A DNA stretch of 10,463 nt from Pseudomonadota bacterium (lineage in GTDB: Bacteria; Pseudomonadota; Alphaproteobacteria; Rhizobiales; Xanthobacteraceae), in assembly GCA_023430245.1 (NCBI GenBank), contig JAEZBA010000524.1, positions 1 through 10,463 on the forward strand, read 5' to 3'. Numbering within the stretch: position 1 is the first letter of the stretch; the number at the start of each line of letters is the position of its first letter. Of the stretch, positions 1 to 6,301 are shown piece after piece. The position numbers were made by a program, and so were the translations under genes. The notes under the pieces are model-generated. The model saw only the letters and a program-made list of their open reading frames with translations. It was not told the origin of the DNA and made no database searches.

Positions 1-962
1 ATGTAGGTCGGGCGGCCGCGCGCTTCGCGCAACGTGCGGCCGACATATTCGCCGATAATGCCGAGCACCAGCAATTGCGCGGCGCCGAGCAGGGCGATGG
101 TCGCCATGATCGAGGTCCAGCCGGTGACGGTCTGCGGCACCAGCACATAGCTCACCACCGAATAGAGCAGCAGCAGCAGCCCGAACGCGGCGAATACGAG
201 CGCCAGCCAAATCGCCAGCCGCAACGGCCGCACGCTATGCGCGGCAATGCCGGTCACCGCGAGGTCGACCATCCGTTTGAGCGTATATTTGCTCTCGCCG
301 TAAGTCCGCGCGCCGCGCGAGAATGCAATTGTGACCGTCGGATAGCCGAACCAGCGCACCGCGCCGCGCAGGAATACGTCCTGGTCGCCAAGATCGTTCA
401 GCACGTCCACCACGCTGCGGTCGAGCAGCATGTAGTCGGAACTGCCAGGCTCGATGCGCACATCGCCGATGGCGTCGAGCAGCCGATAATAGAGCCGGGA
501 GGTGACGCTCTTCAGCGGCGGCAGATCGGCGTCGCCGTCCTCGCGTCGCGTCGCCACCACCTTGGTGCCCTCCCGCCAGGCGGCCACCAGCTGCGGGATC
601 ATTTCCGGCGGATGCTCGAAATCGGCATCCATGACGATGACGGCGTCCCCCTGAGCATGCTTCAGGCCGGCGCGCAGCGCCTCCTGGTGGCCGAAATTGC
701 GGGTGAATGAGAGATAGCGGACCCGGGGATTGGCCGCCGCAGCAGCGCGGATCGCGGCCAGCGTGCCGTCCGACGAGCCGTCGTCCACGAACACGATCTC
801 GTAGCGGCCGAGCGGCTGCAATATGCCGTCGAGCACCGCGGCCATGCGCGCGATATTGCCGGCCTCGTTGAAGGCCGGGAGCACCACCGAGATATCCGGC
901 ACGGGTCCGCTCATCTCTGTGTGAGGTACCAATACCGGCGCCAGTTCATAGTCATCGTCCAT
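1..962 (-). CDS. Polyprenyl-phosphate glycosyltransferase, GT2 family (ArnC/GtrB/RgtE-like), C-terminus cut by window edge
   Basis: The 320 visible residues show a cytoplasmic GT2 domain followed by two membrane segments. From the start at 962 the domain has the opening SVVLPAFNE (about residues 25-33), the nucleotide-binding FVDDGSSDGT (58-67), the RNFGHQEALRAG segment (88-99) and the metal-binding DAD (112-114). The membrane segments lie at roughly 249-275 and 285-303, followed by GEYVGRTLREARGRPTY, typical of enzymes that load a sugar onto undecaprenyl or dodecaprenyl phosphate at the inner membrane. Family members are about 310-340 residues, so only a short tail is missing. The first ATG (962) directly follows an in-frame TGA; an internal ATG at 914 sits closer to the conserved domain and is an equally possible start. 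Neither has a strong ribosome binding site. It is divergent from a GT-C transferase, the usual partner. The sugar donor cannot be read from the sequence. Confidence 0.9.
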   Translation of the reverse strand, partial: MDDDYELAPVLVPHTEMSGPVPDISVVLPAFNEAGNIARMAAVLDGILQPLGRYEIVFVDDGSSDGTLAAIRAAAAANPRVRYLSFTRNFGHQEALRAGLKHAQGDAVIVMDADFEHPPEMIPQLVAAWREGTKVVATRREDGDADLPPLKSVTSRLYYRLLDAIGDVRIEPGSSDYMLLDRSVVDVLNDLGDQDVFLRGAVRWFGYPTVTIAFSRGARTYGESKYTLKRMVDLAVTGIAAHSVRPLRLAIWLALVFAAFGLLLLLYSVVSYVLVPQTVTGWTSIMATIALLGAAQLLVLGIIGEYVGRTLREARGRPTY

Positions 963-1060
963 TCATGATCCGGTCATTGACTGGCAGGGCCTCGCCGGGC
1001 ACTCATTCGCGGCCGGTCCGAGCAGGGGCCGGCCGCGGGCTGGCATACTACGACGGTTTC
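963..1060. promoter_or_regulatory. Divergent intergenic region between the two glycosyltransferase genes
   Basis: These 98 bases separate two genes that point away from each other, so promoters for both probably lie here or overlap the gene ends. A TTGACT hexamer at 977-982 on the plus strand resembles a -35 box, but the best -10 candidate at normal spacing (ACTCAT at 1001-1006) matches only three positions. No operator-like palindrome stands out. The assignment is by position, not by a convincing motif. Confidence 0.35.
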
Positions 1061-2599
1061 ATGGACGCGAGAACGGCGACAGTCGGCGGCGGCGGCGGTC
1101 TCGGCGCCATCGTCGAATTTGCGCTCCGCAAGCCGGGGCAGACGCTGGCTATCCTGCTCGGCGCCCATTTTCTCGTCTGGACGCTGCTGCCGCTCCTGAC
1201 CAGCCCCAATCTGGAGCTCGATCTCGCCGAAGACCTCGCGCTCGGCAAGGAATGGCAGCTTGGCTACTGGAAACATCCGCCGCTGCCCTGGTGGATCGCC
1301 GATCTGGCCTATCGCCTGACCGGCCAGGTCGAAGTGGTCTATGCACTCGGGCCGCTCGCGGTCATCGGCTGTTTCGTCGCAATTTTTCTGCTCGCCCGCG
1401 ACATCGTCGGGCCTGTGCAGGCGCTGATCGCCACCCTCTCGCTGGTCGGCATCCATTACTACAATTATTCGGCGGTGAAATTCGCTCATGACCAGTTGCA
1501 ATTGCCGTTCTGGGCGCTCACCGCTCTGTTTTTCTATCGTGGACTGGTGCGCGGCCGTTCGCTGGACTGGATCCTGGCCGGCGCCATGCTGGCGCTGGCC
1601 TTCTGGTCGAAATACGCAGCCTTCGCGCTGGCCGTCAGTCTCGGTCTGTTCCTGCTGATCGATCCGGTGGCGCGGCGGGCCTTGTGGACAAAGGGTCCGT
1701 GGCTGATGGCCGCAGCCTTCCTCGTGGTGATCGCACCGAATGCGTGGTGGCTGGTCGATTCCGGATTCCTGCCGATGCAGTATGTCGGCGACCGCGCCAA
1801 AATTCCGCAGCGGGCTTATCAATACATTACCTATCCGCTGATCTGGACGGCGAGCCAGATCTTCTTCATGCATCCGACGCTGATCCTGCTCGGGATTACA
1901 CTGTTCCCACGCACCGAAACGGCGCCGTCCACTCCACCGTATGCCGCATTCGCGCGCCGTTACGTCACCACACTTGCATTCATGCCATTCGTGGTGGTGA
2001 CGGCGGCGGCCATCGCTAGCGGCCGCTCGCCGATTGCGATGTGGGGCTATCCACTCTGGTCGCTGCTGCCGCTTGCGGCGCTGTTGTGGTTCGGGCCGGT
2101 TACCGACTTGCGGCGTCTCTACGTGTTCGCGATCGGGGTGATCTTTCTGTTCTTTCTGGCACCCGCGATCTGGATCGGAACCTGGCTGGCGGACCCGCAT
2201 TTGCGTCAGCGCCCGAAGGCGAGCGAATTTCCCGGACGCGCCGTTGCCGAGCAGATGACCCGGCTCTGGCATGAGAAGACCGGGACCAAGCTCGCCTACG
2301 TCGCTGGAACCGAGTTCGCCGCCAATAATGTCGCGATCTATTCACCCGACCGGCCGCATGTGGTCGTGCATGGCCGGCCGCGCATCAGCCCCTGGATCGA
2401 CATGAGCGACCTGAAGAAGCGCGGGGTGCTGGTGATCTGGGAGGATGGGCTGCCGATGGCGCATGTGGACGAATGGCGCAAGACCTTCGGCGCCGAGGGC
2501 GCCCCGGTCATGGTCGAATTCCCCCGGCAATCGCGAGGCGGGGCGCGCAATGCCCGCACCGCACGGATCGCTTACTGGATCGTCCCCCCGAGGAACTGA
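1061..2599 (+). CDS. Multi-pass GT-C glycosyltransferase, ArnT/PMT_2-like (family 39/83)
   Basis: The 512-residue product looks like an inner-membrane enzyme that transfers a sugar from a polyprenyl-phosphate carrier to a periplasmic acceptor. About ten hydrophobic segments fill residues 28 to roughly 375, followed by a soluble C-terminal part of about 130 residues. After the first membrane segment comes the acidic LELDLAED stretch (51-58) and then YWKHPPLPWW (69-78), matching the first periplasmic loop of ArnT and related PMT_2 proteins, where an acidic residue is catalytic. I chose the ATG at 1061 because the frame upstream to 965 encodes a charged, glycine/arginine-rich stretch unlike the family and would almost touch the divergent neighbour. 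No clear ribosome binding site precedes 1061. The divergent GT2 enzyme is the likely supplier of its lipid-linked donor. Acceptor (lipid A, LPS core, hopanoid or protein) and sugar are unknown. The stop codon lies inside a 12-base palindrome. Confidence 0.85.
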   Translation: MDARTATVGGGGGLGAIVEFALRKPGQTLAILLGAHFLVWTLLPLLTSPNLELDLAEDLALGKEWQLGYWKHPPLPWWIADLAYRLTGQVEVVYALGPLAVIGCFVAIFLLARDIVGPVQALIATLSLVGIHYYNYSAVKFAHDQLQLPFWALTALFFYRGLVRGRSLDWILAGAMLALAFWSKYAAFALAVSLGLFLLIDPVARRALWTKGPWLMAAAFLVVIAPNAWWLVDSGFLPMQYVGDRAKIPQRAYQYITYPLIWTASQIFFMHPTLILLGITLFPRTETAPSTPPYAAFARRYVTTLAFMPFVVVTAAAIASGRSPIAMWGYPLWSLLPLAALLWFGPVTDLRRLYVFAIGVIFLFFLAPAIWIGTWLADPHLRQRPKASEFPGRAVAEQMTRLWHEKTGTKLAYVAGTEFAANNVAIYSPDRPHVVVHGRPRISPWIDMSDLKKRGVLVIWEDGLPMAHVDEWRKTFGAEGAPVMVEFPRQSRGGARNARTARIAYWIVPPRN

Positions 2600-2607
2600 C
2601 GCGTCAG
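2596..2607. repeat. Perfect 12-base palindrome over the stop codon of the GT-C gene
   Basis: CTGACGCGTCAG reads the same on both strands, and its TGA (2597-2599) is the stop of the upstream gene. There is no loop and no T-run, so it is not a typical intrinsic terminator. It may be chance in GC-rich DNA or a protein binding site. Confidence 0.5.
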
Positions 2608-2725
2608 CCGATCTGCCGCATTTTTGGCCGCGGATTGCTTGCACTCGGCAGGCCGCTCGTGGACATTAGAGCGGAGGCGGGCGAATCGGTGCGGCGGCCG
2701 GACGCGCCCGCTCCTTGGGGCTTAC
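2600..2725. other. Intergenic spacer before the EAL-domain gene
   Basis: This 126-base spacer carries no convincing gene. It contains a five-T run at 2621-2625 inside TTTTTGGCCGCGGATTGCTT (2621-2640), which resembles a sigma-54 -24/-12 promoter but has nine rather than ten bases between the GG and GC. A GGGG at 2717-2720 serves as the ribosome binding site of the next gene. The in-frame TTG at 2624 upstream of the EAL gene encodes a basic, non-conserved leader and was not taken as a start. Confidence 0.4.
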
Positions 2726-4150
2726 ATGCAGCGGCTCACGGCCATCTTCATCGCAATCTGCGTGATTCTGATCGCCGTGTCGTTTGGCGCCATCGGCTAT
2801 CTCGTGTTCCGCCTTTCGGGTGTCGAATCCGCGGTCCTCGCGCTCGCGGTCATGACGGCCCTCGCGCTCTACAATACGGTGTCAGCCCGGCTGCGCGATC
2901 ACAGCCGGGTCGGCGAGCAGATCTCCGATCTGTCGCGTGGCACCGCCGACCTTGCGCGCCAGGTCGGCGAGATCGGACGCCGGCTGAGTGCGGTCGAAGC
3001 TCAGGACGGCGCCAGGCAAGCGCGGACGCCGAGCGACGCGATGGCCGCCGAGATCGGCGAACTCGGCACGCTGTTGAAAGAGCTTGCCGAAACCGTCGCC
3101 GATCACGACGCACGGCTCGCCGAGCTCAAACGGGTGCAGAGCGCGGCGGTGGCGCCGGTTCTCGTTGCCGAAGCGCTCCGCCCCGCGCCGCCGCCGCCCG
3201 TCCAGATCCCTGAGCCTGCCTCCGTCGCGCCCGAGCCCGTCCCTGCCGAGCCGGTCAAGGTGGTGGCGGAACAGCCGCCGCAGGAAGCCGAACTCGTCGC
3301 CACCGGTCCGCTAAAGGGCAAGACCGCCGAAGAGATCGCCGCCATCATCTCCGGCGCAATCGAGGCGAGCCGGATCGATCTCTATCTGCAGCCGGTGGTG
3401 ACGCTGCCGCAGCGCAAGGTCCGCTTCTACGAAGCGATGACGCGGCTGCGCGCCGAAGACGGCACGCTGATCCTGCCGAGCGATTTTCTCGCCCATGCCG
3501 AGAAAGCAAACCTGGTGGCGAAGATCGACAACATGCAGCTGTTCCGCTGCGTGCAGGTGCTGCGGCGGTTGCTGCTGAAAAATCGCGAGATCGGCCTGTT
3601 CTGCAACGTCTCGATCGCGACCCTGAACGATGCCGAAATCTTCCGGCAGTTCTACGAATTCCTCGAAGCCAACCGCGCGCTCAGCTCGTCGCTGACCCTG
3701 GAATTCACCCAGGATGCGCTTCGCAACATGGGGCCGATCGAACAGGAGAGCCTCGCCGGCCTGATTGCGCTCGGCTACCGCTTCTCGATGGACCATGTCC
3801 GCGATCTGCGGATTGGGCCGCGCGATCTGTCGGACCTCGGGGTGCGTTTCGTCAAGGTCCCGGCGCATCTCCTGCTCAACCGGGCCGGCGTGTCGGCCGA
3901 TATCCACGCCGCCGACCTGTCGGATTTGCTTGGCCGCCATGGCATCAGCCTGATCGCGGAGCGGATCGAAACCGAGGCGGCGGTGGTGGATCTGCTCGAT
4001 TATGACGTCCGCTTCGGCCAAGGCTTCCTGTTCTCGCCGCCGCGTCCGGTGCGGGCCGATGCCCTGCAGGGCGTAGCGGCGGTCAGCGGCATCGCGGATC
4101 GTCCGATGGCCCAGACCACCGTCGGCGCCGCGGCCAGGGCTGCGATCTGA
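2726..4150 (+). CDS. Membrane-anchored coiled-coil protein with degenerate EAL domain, TipF-like candidate
   Basis: The 474-residue product has two N-terminal membrane segments (about 5-28 and 33-49), a heptad-like coiled coil (about 55-145), a Pro/Ala/Val-rich linker (about 146-190) and a C-terminal EAL domain (about 205-460). EAL domains hydrolyse or bind cyclic di-GMP. Here the signature reads EAM-T-R (E236, R240). The metal and base ligands N294, E326, K377, E412, E415 and Q432 can be matched, but the usual DDFG loop is DHVR (D356, H357), so the second aspartate and the loop are lost. This argues for a binding or weak rather than fully active phosphodiesterase. Caulobacter TipF, a c-di-GMP-binding flagellar assembly factor, has the same layout; the equivalence is inferred. 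The ATG at 2726 has GGGG five bases upstream and starts directly into the membrane hairpin. The stop lies in a 13-base tandem duplication. No flagellar genes are visible nearby. Confidence 0.82.
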   Translation: MQRLTAIFIAICVILIAVSFGAIGYLVFRLSGVESAVLALAVMTALALYNTVSARLRDHSRVGEQISDLSRGTADLARQVGEIGRRLSAVEAQDGARQARTPSDAMAAEIGELGTLLKELAETVADHDARLAELKRVQSAAVAPVLVAEALRPAPPPPVQIPEPASVAPEPVPAEPVKVVAEQPPQEAELVATGPLKGKTAEEIAAIISGAIEASRIDLYLQPVVTLPQRKVRFYEAMTRLRAEDGTLILPSDFLAHAEKANLVAKIDNMQLFRCVQVLRRLLLKNREIGLFCNVSIATLNDAEIFRQFYEFLEANRALSSSLTLEFTQDALRNMGPIEQESLAGLIALGYRFSMDHVRDLRIGPRDLSDLGVRFVKVPAHLLLNRAGVSADIHAADLSDLLGRHGISLIAERIETEAAVVDLLDYDVRFGQGFLFSPPRPVRADALQGVAAVSGIADRPMAQTTVGAAARAAI

Positions 4151-4163
4151 GGCTGCGATCTGA
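4138..4163 (+). repeat. 13-base perfect tandem duplication spanning the stop codon of the EAL gene
   Basis: GGCTGCGATCTGA occurs twice without a gap, at 4138-4150 and 4151-4163. The first copy ends with the TGA of the EAL-domain gene, so the second copy is untranslated. Because 13 is not a multiple of three, the duplication leaves the protein end unchanged. It looks like a recent slippage event. Confidence 0.85.
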
Positions 4164-4238
4164 GGGTGACGGCGCCTGCGCGCCGCGCTAGATCAGCGCC
4201 CGCTCACCGGCGCTCCGCCATCCACACAGGTTCTTCCC

Positions 4239-5096
4239 TTGACCATCTTCACCGACCATTTTTCGGCGCTTGCGCGCGACTACGACGTGGTGCTCTCCGA
4301 TGTCTGGGGCGTGGTGCATAACGGCGTCGCCGCCTTTCCCGAGGCCTGCGACGCGCTGACACGTTTTCGCCAGGGCGGTGGCACCGTGGTGCTGATCACC
4401 AATGCGCCGCGGCCGAACGGCGTGGTCGCGAGCCAGGTCGAGCATTTCGGCGCGCCGCGTTCGATCTATGACGCGATCGTCAGTTCCGGCGACGTCACCC
4501 GCAACGAGATCGCGAAGCGTCCCGGACAATCGATCTTCCATGTCGGTCCCAAGCGCGACCTGTCGATCTTCGAGGGGCTTGACGTGACCTTCGCGCCCGC
4601 TGAGAGCGCCGATTACGTGATCTGTTCCGGCCTGTTCGACGAAGAGACCGAAACGCCGGACGATTATCGGGACATGCTCGGGCAGATGCTCTCGCGTCGT
4701 CTGTTCATGGTCTGCGGCAATCCCGATGTCGTGGTCGAGCGCGGCGAGCAATTGCTCTATTGCGCCGGCGCGATCGCGGACCTGTATGCCCGCATGGGCG
4801 GCGAGGTGCTGTATGCCGGCAAGCCCTATGCGCCGATCTACGATCTGGCGGTGACGCTGGCGCAACAGGCGCGCGGCGCGGATGTCGACCGCAAGCGCGT
4901 TATCGCGATCGGCGATTCGGTGCGCACCGATTTCAAGGGCGCGGCGTCCTATGGCATCGATTGCCTGTTCGTGACCGCCGGCATTCACGCCGCTGAATTC
5001 GGCGGCCGCGACGACCCCGATCCCGATGCGGTCGAGCGCGTCTTGATCGCGGCCGGCGGCAAGCCGCGGGCCATCGCGCGCAAGCTGAAATGGTAG
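4239..5096 (+). CDS. HAD superfamily class IIA hydrolase, TIGR01459-like
   Basis: The 285-residue protein belongs to the haloacid dehalogenase phosphatases with a class IIA cap, of the hypothetical subfamily often annotated TIGR01459. Motif I is LSDVWGVVHNG with nucleophile D21; the position that is normally the second aspartate of DxD is W23. Motif II is LITNAPR with T54, the motif III lysine is K195 in YAGKPYAP, and motif IV is GDSVRTD with D226 and D231. The start is TTG, with a weak ACAGG (4226-4230) eight bases upstream. No ATG or GTG occurs upstream in frame, and later starts would cut into motif I. The substrate is unknown; relatives act on small phosphates such as sugar phosphates, nucleotides or p-nitrophenyl phosphate. 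It is convergent with the receiver gene, with 28 bases between the two stops and no obvious terminator there. It may share transcription with the EAL gene, 88 bases upstream. Confidence 0.88.
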   Translation: MTIFTDHFSALARDYDVVLSDVWGVVHNGVAAFPEACDALTRFRQGGGTVVLITNAPRPNGVVASQVEHFGAPRSIYDAIVSSGDVTRNEIAKRPGQSIFHVGPKRDLSIFEGLDVTFAPAESADYVICSGLFDEETETPDDYRDMLGQMLSRRLFMVCGNPDVVVERGEQLLYCAGAIADLYARMGGEVLYAGKPYAPIYDLAVTLAQQARGADVDRKRVIAIGDSVRTDFKGAASYGIDCLFVTAGIHAAEFGGRDDPDPDAVERVLIAAGGKPRAIARKLKW

Positions 5097-5124
5097 CAGG
5101 CTGTCGCGGGACGAACCGCTGCCT

Positions 5125-5523
5125 CTAAGCGTAATGCGGCTGCTCGGAAAACACCGCGTCGATCTTGGCTTTCAGCGTGGCCGCATTGAACGGCTTGACG
5201 ATATAATTGCTGACGCCGGCTTTCTTGGCCGCGATGATATTCTCGGTCTTCGACTCGGCCGTGATCATGATGAAGGGAACGGCTACGAGGCCAGGATCGG
5301 CACGCATTTCCTTCAGCAGTTCGAAGCCGGACATCGGCTCCATGTTCCAGTCGGAGATGACCAGCCGATACTGCCGCTCGCGCAGCCGGCGGAGTGCGCT
5401 GATCCCATCATACGCATCGTCGACATGAGTGAAGCCGACCTGCCGCAGCAAGTTGCGGATGATACGGACCATCGTGCTGTAGTCGTCGACGACCAGAATG
5501 GGCATCGATAGATCGACAGACAT
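5125..5523 (-). CDS. Stand-alone CheY-like response regulator receiver
   Basis: The 132-residue protein is a single receiver domain with no output domain. It has the acidic pair D13-D14, phospho-acceptor D58 (VISDWNMEPMSG), T88 (ITAES), aromatic switch residue Y107 and K110 (VKPF), all conserved. The opening LVVDDYSTMVRIIRNLL closely resembles chemotaxis CheY, so it probably works as a phosphorylation-controlled binding protein, on a flagellar motor switch or another partner. The ATG at 5523 has GGAG (complement of 5533-5536) nine bases upstream, a good site; an internal ATG at 5505 would also keep the domain. It is transcribed alone, convergent to the HAD gene and divergent from the MaoC gene. 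No histidine kinase or other chemotaxis gene is in the window, so its kinase and partner are unknown. Naming it cheY would overreach. Confidence 0.93.
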   Translation of the reverse strand: MSVDLSMPILVVDDYSTMVRIIRNLLRQVGFTHVDDAYDGISALRRLRERQYRLVISDWNMEPMSGFELLKEMRADPGLVAVPFIMITAESKTENIIAAKKAGVSNYIVKPFNAATLKAKIDAVFSEQPHYA

Positions 5524-5577
5524 CGTCGCAAGCTCCGTCGTGGCGGCCGGTTCGAAGCCAACCGCACCATGAGCTTT

Positions 5578-5590
5578 CTACCCACGGTAG
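5578..5590. promoter_or_regulatory. Operator-like inverted repeat near the predicted transcription start of the receiver gene
   Basis: CTACC and GGTAG flank a three-base centre. The repeat begins five bases downstream of a TATGAT box on the minus strand, so it would cover the likely transcription start. That position suits a repressor site or a 5' leader hairpin. The match is exact, but the arms are only five bases, so chance is possible. Confidence 0.3.
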
Positions 5591-5629
5591 GTGCATCATA
5601 GTTCCTGCGCCTTGAACATCCGTTAAACT

Positions 5630-5642
5630 CGCAAGATTTGCG
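5630..5642. repeat. Short inverted repeat CGCAA-GAT-TTGCG in the divergent region
   Basis: Two exact five-base arms surround a three-base centre, roughly midway between the divergent genes. It could be a regulator site shared by both directions or a weak hairpin. No T-run follows, so it is not a terminator. Confidence 0.3.
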
Positions 5643-5752
5643 GGCGGTCTTCGATTTTGCCTTAAAGTGCGGCGAAATCTGCCTAAAGGCGCATTGCGCG
5701 CTGCCCAGGCGTGAAGCATTTTAGATTTCGTTTACCGTGCTAACAGAGACAA

Positions 5753-6220
5753 ATGAACACAGCCCCCGCAAAAGCCGCCGTCGACCCGCGCATGGTCCGC
5801 ACTTTGTGCTTCGAGGACCTGCATGTCGGCATGCGCGAAACCCTGATGAAGTCGGTGATGGAAACCGATGTCGTCGGCTTCGCCAATGTGTCCGGCGACG
5901 AGAATCCGATCCATCTCTGCGACACCTATGCCCAAGGCACCCGCTTCGGCCAGCGGATCGCGCACGGGCTGTATACCGCGAGTCTGATTTCGGCGGTGCT
6001 CGGCACGCGGCTGCCGGGTGCGGGCGCGGTCTATCGCTCGCAGACGCTGAACTTCCATGCGCCGGTGAAGATCGGCGATGTGGTGTCGGTGATTGTCGAG
6101 GTGATCGAATTGGTGCCGGAGGGCCGCAAGGTGCGGCTACATTGTGAAGCGCTGGTTGACAACGCGGTGGTGCTGGACGGCGAGGCAATCGTGTCGGTGC
6201 CGGGGCGGCCGAAGGGCTAG
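5753..6220 (+). CDS. MaoC-family (R)-specific enoyl-CoA hydratase-like dehydratase
   Basis: The 155-residue protein is a single hot-dog fold MaoC domain. The hydratase-2 signature is present as FANVSGDENPIH (43-54), with catalytic D49 and H54, followed by a helix region with IAHGLYTASLIS that usually lines the acyl-CoA pocket. Such enzymes reversibly hydrate trans-2-enoyl-CoA to (R)-3-hydroxyacyl-CoA in the cytoplasm, feeding polyhydroxyalkanoate synthesis or side routes of fatty-acid or short-acid metabolism. The size matches PhaJ-type single-domain members (about 135-160 residues). The ATG at 5753 has only a weak AGAGAC upstream. It is the first gene of an apparent unit with ribF and ileS, ending 81 bases before the chosen ribF start. 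No PHA genes are present here, so the exact acyl substrate and a phaJ name are not supported. Confidence 0.9.
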   Translation: MNTAPAKAAVDPRMVRTLCFEDLHVGMRETLMKSVMETDVVGFANVSGDENPIHLCDTYAQGTRFGQRIAHGLYTASLISAVLGTRLPGAGAVYRSQTLNFHAPVKIGDVVSVIVEVIELVPEGRKVRLHCEALVDNAVVLDGEAIVSVPGRPKG

Positions 6221-6301
6221 CGCATCGAGATGGCTTGGCCGCTTGACTCGCGGCGGCGGCGGGCCGAAACGGTGCGCATCGACAATCCAGCCCCGCCCTC
6301 A

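Larger units (their letters stand above)
5524..5752. promoter_or_regulatory. Divergent intergenic region between receiver and MaoC genes, with two short palindromes
   Basis: The 229 bases are more AT-rich than the flanking genes and must hold promoters for both directions. On the minus strand TATGAT (5600-5595) is a good -10 box upstream of the receiver gene, but the -35 at normal distance (ACGGAT) is poor. Two palindromes stand out: CTACC-CAC-GGTAG (5578-5590) and CGCAA-GAT-TTGCG (5630-5642). For the MaoC direction no convincing -35/-10 pair was found, and a weak AGAGAC precedes its ATG. No open frame of note fits here. Confidence 0.5.

Noticed and set aside
75..710. Plus-strand frame of 211 codons opposite the GT2 gene
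   Set aside because: The composition is rich in His, Arg and Gln and it lies wholly inside the conserved GT2 coding sequence on the other strand.
977..1006. TTGACT with ACTCAT as a sigma-70 promoter for the GT-C gene
   Set aside because: The -35 is good, but the -10 matches only three of six positions at 18-base spacing, so it is not reported as a defined promoter.
965..1060. Upstream start for the GT-C gene at 965
   Set aside because: The extra 32 residues are basic and unlike the family, and the start would practically abut the divergent gene's start at 962.
974..2272. 432-codon antisense frame across the GT-C gene
   Set aside because: The translation is low-complexity, with Arg/Gln/His-rich composition and no motif; the plus-strand frame has clear membrane segments and family motifs.
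2625..2640. Sigma-54 promoter-like TTGGCCGCGGATTGCT upstream of the EAL gene
   Set aside because: Attractive for a flagellar-type gene, but only nine bases lie between the GG and GC, and sigma-54 promoters require ten almost without exception.
3311..4021. Antisense frame of 236 codons inside the EAL gene
   Set aside because: It is a mirror of the EAL coding sequence with no recognisable domain and no ribosome binding site.
4171..4199. Two adjacent small hairpins (GGCGC-CTGC-GCGCC and GCGCT-AGATC-AGCGC) after the EAL gene as a terminator
   Set aside because: The stems are only five base pairs and no T-run follows. In this GC-rich spacer they are weak evidence for termination.
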